From an uncultured Chloracidobacterium sp. (GTDB taxonomy: Bacteria; Acidobacteriota; Blastocatellia; Pyrinomonadales; Pyrinomonadaceae), in assembly GCA_937941715.1 (NCBI GenBank), contig CALDGX010000003.1, forward strand, positions 6,817-70,816: DNA of 64,000 nt, given 5' to 3'. Positions 8,581-16,670 of the stretch are shown piece by piece. Made by a program: the position numbers and the translations under genes. The notes beneath the pieces were generated by a model, which was given only the letters and a program-made list of their open reading frames with translations, made no database searches and was not told the origin of the DNA. The first letter of the stretch is position 1; each line of letters begins with the position of its first letter.

Positions 8581-10242
8581 ATGAAAGTCACCATTGCTCA
8601 GATAAATACGACTAACGGCGACATCGCCGGCAATACGTCCAAAGTGATAGCGGCGATCGAAAAGGCCCGATCCGACGGTTCGGACCTCGTCGTTTTCCCC
8701 GAGGTCGTAACGCATGGCTACACGTCGCAGGACTGGTTTCAGGACGCAGATATCATCAGTTCCGCCCTCGACCCGCTCGAGAGCATCATCGCGGCGACCC
8801 GCGGGATCACGGCTGTGGTCGGCACGATCCGGCCAAATGACGAAAAGGACGGTCGACGGCTCTATAATGCCGCGGCGGTAATTCATGACGGGCGGCTGTT
8901 GGGGTTTGCCGACAAGACGCTCTTGCCCGAATACGACGTTTTCGACGACCCGCGTTATTTCGAGCCGTCAGACCATCGCCGGATCTTTGACGTCAACGGC
9001 GTCAAACTCGGCGTCGTCGTTTGCGAGGATTTTTGGAACGACAAGACGTTTTGGAAAGAGCGTCTGTACGAGAGCGATCCGACCGACGAGGTGATCGGGA
9101 TGGGCGCCGACATTATCGTTTCGGTCAACGCGTCGCCGTACAATAACGGAAAGATCAAACTCCGCTGCGATATGGTCGCTCATCGTGCCAAATTGCAGAA
9201 AAAGCCGATAGTATTCGTCAATCTGGTCGGCGGAAACGACGGTATCATCTTCGACGGAGCGAGCCTGATCGCCGACGAAGAGGGCGATATCATTCTGCAG
9301 GCGTCGGCCTTCGAGGAGTTTGTTGAGACCGTCGAACTCGATGTCCGCAAGCCGGACACACGCGGCATTACGGGCGGCGAGATCGACTCGATCCATCGGG
9401 CATTAGTACTCGGGATTCGCGACTACGCCGCAAAGAACGGATTCAAAAAGGCGGTCCTTGGCCTTTCGGGCGGTATCGATTCCGCCCTGGTCGCCGCTCT
9501 CGCGGCCGAGGCTTTGGGGCCCGAAAATCTGCTTTGCGTAATGATGCCGTCGCCGTTCTCGTCGGAGGGCAGCGTCAGGGACAGCGAAGAACTGATCAGA
9601 AATCTCGGATGTCAGGGACGCACCGAACCGATCTCGGACGCGTTCGAGGTGCTGTTACGGCAGCTTGAGCTGCACAAACCGACAAAGGGTGGCGAGTCGC
9701 TGGCGGCCGAGAATATCCAATCGCGGCTCCGCGGCGTGATCCTCATGGCGATATCCAATGCCGAGGGCCACCTGCTGTTGACAACGGGCAATAAGAGCGA
9801 ACTTGCGGTCGGCTACTGTACGCTCTACGGCGATACTAACGGCGGCCTCGCCGTGCTCGGCGACGTGCTCAAGACCGAGGTATGGCAGATCGCCCGCCAG
9901 ATCAACAAGAACGCCGGCCGTGAACTGATCCCGGAAAAGATCATTGACAAAAAACCGTCCGCCGAACTCGCCCCAAACCAGTTCGATCAGGACTCGCTGC
10001 CGCCGTACGAGCTGATGGACCCGATCCTGCGGATGTACTTTGAACAAAAGGCTTCGCCCGCCGAGATCATCGCCGCCGGCCACGATGCCGAGCGTGTCTA
10101 TTGGATCCTGAATAAGGTCGAGCACCCCGCGAACGAATTCAAACGCCAGCAGTTGCCGCCGACGCTAATTATTTCTAAAAACGCCATCGGTGTCGGCCGC
10201 CGCCGTCCGATCACTCACAAATACCGCCGGATGGCCAACTGA
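8581..10242 (+). CDS. nadE: glutamine-dependent NAD+ synthetase
   Basis: Final step of NAD synthesis: amidation of nicotinate adenine dinucleotide with glutamine and ATP. 553 residues in two domains. The N-terminal nitrilase-type glutaminase has the catalytic triad Glu in VVFPEVVTHGY (about 41), Lys in DKTLLPEYDVF (about 108) and Cys in VVVCEDFWND (about 145). The C-terminal synthetase carries the ATP P-loop LGLSGGIDSALVAALAAE (about 298-315) and TTGNKSELAVGYCTLYGD (about 402-419). The two-domain form fits bacteria that use glutamine directly. It follows the receiver/HATPase gene by 16 bp. Confidence 0.96.
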   Translation: MKVTIAQINTTNGDIAGNTSKVIAAIEKARSDGSDLVVFPEVVTHGYTSQDWFQDADIISSALDPLESIIAATRGITAVVGTIRPNDEKDGRRLYNAAAVIHDGRLLGFADKTLLPEYDVFDDPRYFEPSDHRRIFDVNGVKLGVVVCEDFWNDKTFWKERLYESDPTDEVIGMGADIIVSVNASPYNNGKIKLRCDMVAHRAKLQKKPIVFVNLVGGNDGIIFDGASLIADEEGDIILQASAFEEFVETVELDVRKPDTRGITGGEIDSIHRALVLGIRDYAAKNGFKKAVLGLSGGIDSALVAALAAEALGPENLLCVMMPSPFSSEGSVRDSEELIRNLGCQGRTEPISDAFEVLLRQLELHKPTKGGESLAAENIQSRLRGVILMAISNAEGHLLLTTGNKSELAVGYCTLYGDTNGGLAVLGDVLKTEVWQIARQINKNAGRELIPEKIIDKKPSAELAPNQFDQDSLPPYELMDPILRMYFEQKASPAEIIAAGHDAERVYWILNKVEHPANEFKRQQLPPTLIISKNAIGVGRRRPITHKYRRMAN

Positions 10243-10287
10243 CCGTTTCGGTTATCCAATCTACGTAAATACGAATTTGGAGGAAGT

Positions 10288-11013
10288 ATGATGAAAGTGT
10301 TTTTGACCACCATGCTATTAGCTTGTCTAGCCGCGATCGCGGTATCTGCTCAGAATCAGCCCGAGAGACGCGTTATTGAGGTCAACGGCTCTGCCGAGCA
10401 GCTAATCGTCCCGAATGAATTCACTTTTAAGATCACTCTTGCTGAGCGGATCGAAAATAAGAAGAAGATCACTATCGAAGAACAAGAAAACGCACTTCGG
10501 ACCGAACTGTCAAAACTCGGGATCGACGTTATCAATGACTTGTCGATCTATGACATTTCGTCCACCTATTTTCGTCAGAGAAAATTAAAGGACGTTCTCG
10601 GCACAAAGGACTACAGGCTCAAGATACGCGTCCTCGAAAAGATCGCCCAACTCCAAGATCTGGCCGACCGGATCAATGTCAGCAAACTGGACCTGATCAG
10701 TACCGATAATACTGAGATAGTGAAGTATCGCAAGGAAACCAAGATCGCCGCGATCAAGGCTGCGCGAGAAAAGGCCCAGTACCTGCTTGAAGCAATCGGA
10801 GCCAGATTGGGTATGCCGGTCTATATAGACGAAAAAGAAGAAGGTTCGACATTCATAATTGATGGTCAGGAAGTGAGCAATTTCCGCACCGGGGCACTAA
10901 ATTCGAACAACTCGGTATCGTTCTCATCCGGTCGTACGGACGACTCGCCGACGCTGTCGTTTTCGGCCACGAAGATCCGGTTTGTGATCAGGGCGAAATT
11001 CGAGATCGAATAG
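10288..11013 (+). CDS. periplasmic SIMPL (DUF541) domain protein
   Basis: 241 residues with a signal peptide (MMKVFLTTMLLACLAAIAVSA), so periplasmic or outer-membrane associated. The rest follows the SIMPL/DUF541 pattern: an early VIEVNGSAEQLIVPNEFTF strand pair, a helical stretch with TKIAAIKAAREKAQYLLEAIG, and a C-terminal strand rich in SFSATKIRFVIRAKFEI. The family (YggE-like) is linked to oxidative-stress tolerance but its biochemistry is unknown. Two ATGs are adjacent (10288 and 10291); GGAGG at 10279-10283 gives better spacing for the second. It follows nadE by 45 bp. Confidence 0.85.
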   Translation: MMKVFLTTMLLACLAAIAVSAQNQPERRVIEVNGSAEQLIVPNEFTFKITLAERIENKKKITIEEQENALRTELSKLGIDVINDLSIYDISSTYFRQRKLKDVLGTKDYRLKIRVLEKIAQLQDLADRINVSKLDLISTDNTEIVKYRKETKIAAIKAAREKAQYLLEAIGARLGMPVYIDEKEEGSTFIIDGQEVSNFRTGALNSNNSVSFSSGRTDDSPTLSFSATKIRFVIRAKFEIE

Positions 11014-11098
11014 GCAGGATTTTTTTGCAAGTTGGGCACGCGGTGCCGTTCTATTGGGCAGCAGTGATAACTGTAGCTTTTATTTAACGGAGTACGTT

Positions 11099-11662
11099 AT
11101 GCCTAAATTTGACAGCCCGCTGAATGATATCAAGATCGCCAGCCCTTGCTCGGCCGACTGGAATGAGATGTACGGCGACGAGCGCAAACGCTTTTGCGGC
11201 GAGTGCAAGCTCAATGTTTATAACCTCTCGGGAATGACCAGGGACGAGGCCGAAAGGCTCGTCACCAATGCGGAGGGCCGCTTATGTGTCAGGTTCTTTC
11301 AACGGGCCGACGGCTCCGTGATCACGGCCGATTGTCCCGTGGGGTGGGCAAAGGTCAAACAGCGAACACGCGTTTATGCGACCGCGGCATTTTCGCTCGT
11401 GATGGCTTTGCTGACCGGTGTGCTTTTCGCGTCGCTGTTTTCAAAGCCAAAGGTCAGGATCGGCACATTGGCCGGTTTGACCACGCCGACACCGATGCCG
11501 CTGATGGGAGCGGTCGCACCGCCGCCGAACGCTAACAGCAACACGGAGCGTAAGGAAAAGCCGCAAGCCGTGATGGGTAATTTTGTAACGCCTGTCAAAA
11601 AGCAGGCTCCCCCCACCGAGGTCAAGGGCGACGTCTCACGCGAAAGGGACGAGAATATCTAG
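11099..11662 (+). CDS. single-pass membrane protein with five-cysteine N-terminal domain
   Basis: 187 residues from the ATG at 11099, which is preceded by a GGAG ribosome site. The first 85 residues are cytoplasmic and carry C17, the pair C33-x-x-C36 (RFCGECKLNVYNLS), C63 (RLCVRFF) and C79 (ADCPVGW); I recognise this layout from unnamed proteins of acidobacteria and Bacteroidota, without known function. The spacing would suit a zinc or iron-sulfur site. A membrane helix spans about residues 92-114 and the remaining 70 residues are a proline- and lysine-rich tail. It ends one base from the convergent VWA gene. Confidence 0.75.
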   Translation: MPKFDSPLNDIKIASPCSADWNEMYGDERKRFCGECKLNVYNLSGMTRDEAERLVTNAEGRLCVRFFQRADGSVITADCPVGWAKVKQRTRVYATAAFSLVMALLTGVLFASLFSKPKVRIGTLAGLTTPTPMPLMGAVAPPPNANSNTERKEKPQAVMGNFVTPVKKQAPPTEVKGDVSRERDENI

Positions 11663-11663
11663 T

Positions 11664-12782
11664 TCAGTTCTTAACGAAATACCCTTGTCGGGCCCGTACG
11701 CGAAGGCCGGTCCTCGTTTGCAGCCCGACATCGAGTTTGACAAATTTATTGAGCGGAAAATCGCCGTCGGAGTAGAACTGCAGCAGATATTGTGACCGGA
11801 GTTCATTACCGAGCTGTCGGAAGATGCGTTCGAGTATCTCGGCGTTCTTGCGGCCGTTGTTGCCGTTCTGGTACTCGTCTTTGGTGTCGATCGGCTGAAA
11901 CTTTGGCAGGAAGGCCGTTCCGCCGGTGTCATCGGCGAACTTCTGCATATTCTCCTGGCCAAAAATACTGATCTGATTCAACTGGAACGAACTGCCGGCC
12001 GGATTGATCGAATAAAAGACCGTATCGGCGTTCTGCAGTGCCTTGAGCACACGGAGGCGTTCCTGGGCACTGGCTTCATTACGCGACTTTACGGTCAGTT
12101 GGTAGAGTTCCTTGGTCGTGAGCGAGTTTATCTTTTCGCCTGCCCGCTTATAGCCGTCCTGGATCGCTTTTGAGATCCGCTTGCTGTTGGTGTCCTCACC
12201 GTCAGAAATGACGACGATAACGCGTCTGGTGCCGTCCGGGGCGTTCTTTTGAAGGTACTCGGCGGCCGCCCCGACAGTGTCGTAAAAGGCGGTAAATTCT
12301 TTCGTCGGCACGATCGAACGGACAGCGGCTGCTGCCGCCTCGGCGGTATTTCTACCTCCGACCAGGACCGGACCGGCCCCGATCGTAAAGATGGACGCTC
12401 GATCGCCCGGACGCATAACTTCCTGGAGAAACTTTGCGGCCGTGTCCTGCTGAAACTTGAACATCGGGCTCGTGGTCGCCGAAATGTCGAACAAAAGGGC
12501 GATCTCGAGTGGGACGTTCTCGGCGGTGCCGACATTGTCTATATTCTGCGGGCGGTTCTCTTCCGCCAGGCGAAAGTCGCCGGCCTTGAGCCCAAGCACG
12601 GGCGAACCGTTCGGATCAGTCACCGAAACGGGCACGACGACCAGTCTCGATTCGACCTTGATGATGTCATCGTCCGGTGTCGGAGCGGGCGTCGGCGACG
12701 CGGTTTGGCCGAATGCCGCACCGCAAGCGGCAAATGCGGCCGCGGCCAGGATGAATGTTCGTACGAGCCGGTTGGTTAGCAT
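11664..12782 (-). CDS. secreted VWA-domain protein of the acidobacterial type
   Basis: 372 residues. A signal peptide (residues 1-26, ending AAFG) and a TPAPTPDDD linker precede a beta-rich region (VESRLVVVPVSVTDPNGSPV) and a von Willebrand A domain. The metal-ion-dependent adhesion site is visible as LLFDISATTSP (DxSxT) near residue 95, with the distal Asp in VVISDGEDTN near 190. The combination matches the family described as VWFA-related acidobacterial domain proteins, which are numerous in that phylum; binding partner unknown. Encoded just upstream (in transcription, downstream) of the OmpA gene, 80 bp apart, both on the minus strand. Confidence 0.88.
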   Translation of the reverse strand: MLTNRLVRTFILAAAAFAACGAAFGQTASPTPAPTPDDDIIKVESRLVVVPVSVTDPNGSPVLGLKAGDFRLAEENRPQNIDNVGTAENVPLEIALLFDISATTSPMFKFQQDTAAKFLQEVMRPGDRASIFTIGAGPVLVGGRNTAEAAAAAVRSIVPTKEFTAFYDTVGAAAEYLQKNAPDGTRRVIVVISDGEDTNSKRISKAIQDGYKRAGEKINSLTTKELYQLTVKSRNEASAQERLRVLKALQNADTVFYSINPAGSSFQLNQISIFGQENMQKFADDTGGTAFLPKFQPIDTKDEYQNGNNGRKNAEILERIFRQLGNELRSQYLLQFYSDGDFPLNKFVKLDVGLQTRTGLRVRARQGYFVKN

Positions 12783-12862
12783 TGTGGTCTTTGAAAACTG
12801 GAAAAGGGCGCTTTGGACGCGGCACGTGCTGGCCGGTTCAAAGCGCCCATGTATGCGGGGTC

Positions 12863-13825
12863 TTACTGATCGTTCGAGTTCGAGGCCTTGACCTCGACAT
12901 TTTGATTGATGCCGCGGCTGACCATCAGTTTGACCTCGACGCGCCGATTCTGGGCACGGCCCTCAGGCGTCGAATTATCGGCGACTGCCTGAAGTTCGCC
13001 GTAACCGTACGAGGTGCTCATTCTTCGAAGCGGAATGTTGTGGGCCTCGATCAAATAGTCCTTTACCGCCTGGGCACGACGCTCGCTGAGTGCTTTGTTC
13101 TTGCGGGTGTCACCCTCGGCCGATGCAAAACCGGTCACCTCGATGACATAACCCTTGAGCGTCACCGCGGTTGCCGCAACCTGGTCAAGCGATGCTTTGC
13201 CCTCGGCTGACAACACCGCACTGCCGACCTTAAAGTTGACGGTCGCGGTCGACTGGACGACGTAATCGTCAAGATCGGTGATGCGCTTGTTGGTAGCATT
13301 GACTCCGGCGACCGCGGCATCGGCGGTGTCCTGTGCCGCTTTTGCTCCGCCCTTAGCGGCGTTTGAGATAGCCATCAGTTCATCGATTTGGCCGGAAACA
13401 CGCTGGGCGTTCTGCTCGGCCGCCGTAAGACGTTCTTCGGCCGGCGAAACGCGTGCGTCGATCGACTGTGCGGTCGCAAGGTTGCTTTTGTCAAAGCGGA
13501 TCTTGGTCGCCGCGAGGCTGCCCGACGCGTCGCCGACTCCCTCGGCCTCGAGGTTGAGTCCGCGGACGATCGCGCTTACGGGATACTTGTCGCCGCCAAA
13601 AAGGCTGTTGTTCTTGACGCTTGCGTTGCTGCCGATGACCACCTTGGTATCGACGCCGACGGTGTCGCGAATGACAAAGGTCGTGTCATTTTCCTTCGAA
13701 ACGACCACGCCTTTGATCTTGTATTTTTGACCCGCAGTCAACGCCCGAAGCTGGGCACCCTGAGCAAAAAGGCTGACAGCCCCGATCGAAATGGCAATTG
13801 CGATTACCGACATTCTCTTGAACAT
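12863..13825 (-). CDS. OmpA-family outer-membrane/peptidoglycan-binding protein
   Basis: 320 residues from the ATG at 13825, which has CAGGAGA upstream. Signal peptide at residues 1-22 (MFKRMSVIAIAISIGAVSLF). Residues 30-115 form small beta repeats (KIKGVVVSKENDTTFVIRD) like an OB-type domain; residues 120-190 are alanine- and glutamate-rich and likely helical or coiled coil. The C-terminal 110 residues are an OmpA_C domain: VNFKVGSAVLSAEGKASLDQ, VIEVTGFASAEGD, NKALSERRAQAVKDYL and NRRVEVKL, which bind diaminopimelate of peptidoglycan. It likely tethers the envelope layers. It has its own upstream region of about 340 bp with inverted repeats. Confidence 0.9.
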   Translation of the reverse strand: MFKRMSVIAIAISIGAVSLFAQGAQLRALTAGQKYKIKGVVVSKENDTTFVIRDTVGVDTKVVIGSNASVKNNSLFGGDKYPVSAIVRGLNLEAEGVGDASGSLAATKIRFDKSNLATAQSIDARVSPAEERLTAAEQNAQRVSGQIDELMAISNAAKGGAKAAQDTADAAVAGVNATNKRITDLDDYVVQSTATVNFKVGSAVLSAEGKASLDQVAATAVTLKGYVIEVTGFASAEGDTRKNKALSERRAQAVKDYLIEAHNIPLRRMSTSYGYGELQAVADNSTPEGRAQNRRVEVKLMVSRGINQNVEVKASNSNDQ

Positions 13826-13911
13826 AATTATCTCCTGTGAAAAAGGCCGCTGATAGAAGATCAACAACGAAAAGTTAGACGCCGATCAACCGCGAGGGGT
13901 TGTCGCTAATC

Positions 13912-13941
13912 CGAAATTCGGCTTTGCAGTGGTGAATTTCG
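13912..13941. repeat. inverted repeat upstream of the OmpA gene
   Basis: CGAAATTC (13912-13919) and GAATTTCG (13934-13941) are perfect 8-bp arms with a 14-base centre, about 90 bp upstream of the OmpA start. It could be an operator or an mRNA leader hairpin; nothing more can be said from sequence. Confidence 0.4.
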
Positions 13942-14105
13942 CTAAGGTCCACCGATAGAAAACGAAAGAGTTCATAATGTACAGTCACCTGAACCGGCAA
14001 TAAAATGCACTTTCGACGCGATCGGATCCAAAATTACTTTGGAATAAATTTCAAATGTTGTTAGAACGCAATGGACGAGATCAATAACCTCTATTATAAC
14101 GCACC

Positions 14106-14141
14106 CGACGCCAACTATGCTACAGCATTAAATTGGCGTCG
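14106..14141 (-). terminator. hairpin 3' of the E2 gene
   Basis: CGACGCCAA (14106-14114) and TTGGCGTCG (14133-14141) pair perfectly, with a second small hairpin (ATGCT/AGCAT) in the loop. It lies 25 bp after the E2 stop. The minus-strand sequence beyond it is AU-rich but has no real T run, so it may stabilise the 3' end instead of terminating on its own. Confidence 0.4.
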
Positions 14142-14165
14142 GAGTGCGGTAAATATTGGGTTTTG

Positions 14166-15884
14166 TTAATACGTGAATTGGTTGGTCTCAAGGAAATTCT
14201 TGAGAAACGCCAAAAACTTCTCGGCATCCGCTCCGTCGACGATACGATGATCATAAGTCAGCGCGAAATACGCCATTTGCCGGATCGCGATGTAATCGTC
14301 GCCTTCGCTCGATGTCAGAACCTTGGGCCGCTTCTCGATCGTACCGACACACAGGATGGCGACCTGCGGCTGGTTTATGATCGGCGTGCCGAAAAGTCCG
14401 CCGAAAACGCCGGGGTTCGTGATCGTGAACGTACCGCCCTGAACCTCGTTCGGGTTGAGCTTTTTGGTGCGGGCACGATCGGCCAGATCATTGGCAGCGA
14501 CCGCAAGCTGCGACAGCGAGAGAGTATCAGCCTGTTTGATGACGGGAACTATCAATCCCCAATCGAGAGCGACCGCCATCCCGAGGTTGATGTCGCCCTT
14601 GTAGATGATCTGGTCACCGTCAACCTGACTGTTAACGATGCGAAATTCGCGAATTGCCGCCGTGACCGCCTGAAAGATGAACGGCATGAAGGTCAGCTTA
14701 GTGCCGAACCTGGCCTGAAAATCGGCTTGATGGGCCTTCCGAAACTTTGCGACATTGGTCATGTCGATCTCATACACGCTGGTGACATGAGCCGATGTCT
14801 GCTTTGAGAATGTCATGTGGTCGGCGATCTTCTTTCGCATGACCGACATTTTCTCGATCCTGTCATCCACCGTTGCGTTGACCGTCGGCGGCACATATGT
14901 TGTCGGAGCCGCGGCAGCCTTCGGTTCTGCGGCCGGCACCGCAGCACCCTTGACCAACAGATCCTGCGGCCTGAGTGCCGCACCGGTTTCGATAAATGCC
15001 ATGATGTCGCTTTTGGTCACGCGGCCGCTGACGCCGGAACCCGGGATCCGCGTAATATCGATGCCGTGTTCGCGGGCGATATTGCGGACGAGCGGGCTCG
15101 ATTTGGTGCGGCGGAGTTCGTCGAGCGATGAATTGCCGTTAGCGGCGGCGGCCTTTGCCATTACGGGCGGCGCTACCGGCATCACCGGAGCCGGCGGCGT
15201 CTGAGCCTCAGCGGCAGGAGTTTGAACGGCTGCGGGTGCCTCAGCGGCCGGTTTGGCCGCGGCGGATGCTCCGGCGGCACCGACAAGAGCCAATACCGAA
15301 CCAACCTCGACCGTCTGGCCTTCACTTACGTTGATCGAAAGCAGAACGCCGGCTGTCGGCGACGGCACCTCGGCATCGACCTTGTCGGTTGAGATCTCAA
15401 GCAGGGGCTCGTCCTTTTCGATCGTGTCGCCGACGGCTTTGAGCCATTTCGAAACGGTGCCTTCGGTGATCGATTCGCCCATCTGGGGCATTACGACCTC
15501 TGCGGCGTCCCCTGCCGGTACGGCAACGGGTTCGGGTGACACCGTCCCGACGGGCGCCAGGTTTGCCTCGGGGGCAACCTCCGCGACTGCTGGGGTTTCA
15601 GCGATCGGGGCTGCTGACGGTGCCGGCACAGATGCACCGGTTTCACCCTCGGCACCGATGACGGCGACGACGGTTCCAACCTCGACTGTTTCGCCTTCCT
15701 GATGGCGAATTTCCAATAGGATCCCGGCCCCCGGACTCGGCACTTCGGCATCGACCTTATCGGTCGAGATCTCAAGCACAGGTTCGTCCTTGTCGACCTT
15801 TTCGCCGACCTGCTTTAACCATTTTGAAACCGTTCCTTCGGTTATCGATTCGCCCATCTGGGGCATCACGACTTCTAAACTCAT
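14166..15884 (-). CDS. sucB: 2-oxoacid dehydrogenase E2 (dihydrolipoamide acyltransferase, 2-oxoglutarate type likely)
   Basis: 572 residues. Two lipoyl domains, each beginning with VVMPQMGESITEGTVSKWLK and carrying the lipoylated lysine in EISTDKVDAEVPSP (residues 1-80 and 128-208), joined by long Ala/Pro linkers. A subunit-binding domain follows (TKSSPLVRNIAREHGIDI, then GSGVSGRVTKSD, about 260-297). The catalytic domain runs from about 340, with the active-site TYDHRIVDGADAEKFL near 542-557. Architecture fits the E2 of 2-oxoglutarate or branched-chain complexes; substrate is not settled. The two lipoyl segments are clear internal duplications at DNA level too (about 15250-15505 and 15640-15884). 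No E1 gene is next to it; E3 (lpdA) is 7 kb away on the same strand. Confidence 0.93.
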   Translation of the reverse strand: MSLEVVMPQMGESITEGTVSKWLKQVGEKVDKDEPVLEISTDKVDAEVPSPGAGILLEIRHQEGETVEVGTVVAVIGAEGETGASVPAPSAAPIAETPAVAEVAPEANLAPVGTVSPEPVAVPAGDAAEVVMPQMGESITEGTVSKWLKAVGDTIEKDEPLLEISTDKVDAEVPSPTAGVLLSINVSEGQTVEVGSVLALVGAAGASAAAKPAAEAPAAVQTPAAEAQTPPAPVMPVAPPVMAKAAAANGNSSLDELRRTKSSPLVRNIAREHGIDITRIPGSGVSGRVTKSDIMAFIETGAALRPQDLLVKGAAVPAAEPKAAAAPTTYVPPTVNATVDDRIEKMSVMRKKIADHMTFSKQTSAHVTSVYEIDMTNVAKFRKAHQADFQARFGTKLTFMPFIFQAVTAAIREFRIVNSQVDGDQIIYKGDINLGMAVALDWGLIVPVIKQADTLSLSQLAVAANDLADRARTKKLNPNEVQGGTFTITNPGVFGGLFGTPIINQPQVAILCVGTIEKRPKVLTSSEGDDYIAIRQMAYFALTYDHRIVDGADAEKFLAFLKNFLETNQFTY

Positions 15885-16011
15885 AAGATCTCCCGGTAAT
15901 AACTCACGCCTAACGGCTGATCATCAAATAACTAGAATACTAGAAAAATACGGTCTGATAAAATACGGCACCGGAGATTTGAGGGCGAGGGCCGCCTGCC
16001 GTCCGGCCGCA

Positions 16012-16440
16012 TCAGGCAGATCTGTGTCTGTGGATAAAGTCAAACAACTCGTTGATGCCCGATATCGATGAGGGGATCAATACGCTGCGGCCGTCCTTGC
16101 TCTTGATGACGATGTGCTCACGCTGTCGTTCGGTCTCCTTGGTTACCGACCCGATCTCGTTCCATCGGCAGGAGAATTTGCGATATTCGATACCGTTCTG
16201 ATAGACCTTGACGAGGTTCTTTCGCTGTACGACCCACGAGAACATCGTCACGATGTAAACGAATAGAAATGCGGTCGCGAGCAGGAAATAGCCGAATTGC
16301 TGCCTCAAATAAAATGCGAGCATCATCGCCAAAAAAAAGACGAATGAGAGTATGGCCACAAAGACGGCTCGCTGAAGATACGACGGGTGAATACCGAAAA
16401 TGCTGACCAGTCGGCCAAGGTCATTTGATGGATTGGACAT
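16012..16440 (-). CDS. two-helix membrane protein with PH-like C-terminal domain
   Basis: 142 residues. Two membrane helices at about 24-45 (AVFVAILSFVFFLAMMLAFY) and 50-70 (YFLLATAFLFVYIVTMFSW), then a cytoplasmic domain of short strands (VKVYQNGIEYRKFSCRWNEI, IVIKSKDGRSVLIPSSI) ending in a helix (INELFDFIHRH). That pattern resembles bacterial PH-like (YdjM/YcxB-type) domains. Function unknown. It stands alone, divergent from the S9 peptidase gene. Confidence 0.72.
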   Translation of the reverse strand: MSNPSNDLGRLVSIFGIHPSYLQRAVFVAILSFVFFLAMMLAFYLRQQFGYFLLATAFLFVYIVTMFSWVVQRKNLVKVYQNGIEYRKFSCRWNEIGSVTKETERQREHIVIKSKDGRSVLIPSSISGINELFDFIHRHRSA

Positions 16441-16670
16441 GGCTATTTCACCGGCCTCTTAAGCGGAATGATCCTGACAACGGCACCGCCGAAATAGGAA
16501 TTGACACAGTTGTATCCGAAATTGAGCATATTATTGATACCGCTCAGCAAGAAATATCACTAAATTTTATCAAACAAATCGTTCTGCTATGTAATACACC
16601 CGAAACTTGCTATAAAATGGTTACCATCGATCAGTCGAAACCTAAACCTGTACTTTCCGTAACAATCAAA

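Larger units (their letters stand above)
13826..14165. other. gene-free interval between ompA-like and E2 genes
   Basis: 340 bp without a supported gene. It holds the ompA leader (minus strand), a CAACC/GGTTG hairpin at 13888-13903, an 8-bp inverted repeat at 13912-13941, an AT-rich stretch at 13990-14100 and the E2 3' hairpin at 14106-14141. No tRNA or small RNA is recognisable. Confidence 0.6.

Noticed and set aside
15253..15702. Plus-strand frame opposite the E2 linker region
   Set aside because: Ala/Ser/Thr-rich mirror of Ala/Pro linkers and lipoyl repeats in sucB.
15250..15884. Repeated DNA segments that could suggest a mobile or tandem repeat
   Set aside because: Explained by the two lipoyl domains of the E2 protein.
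16425..16670. N-terminal extension of the S9 peptidase
   Set aside because: Would bury the signal peptide and overlaps the start of the divergent membrane protein gene; the ATG at 16671 explains the protein.
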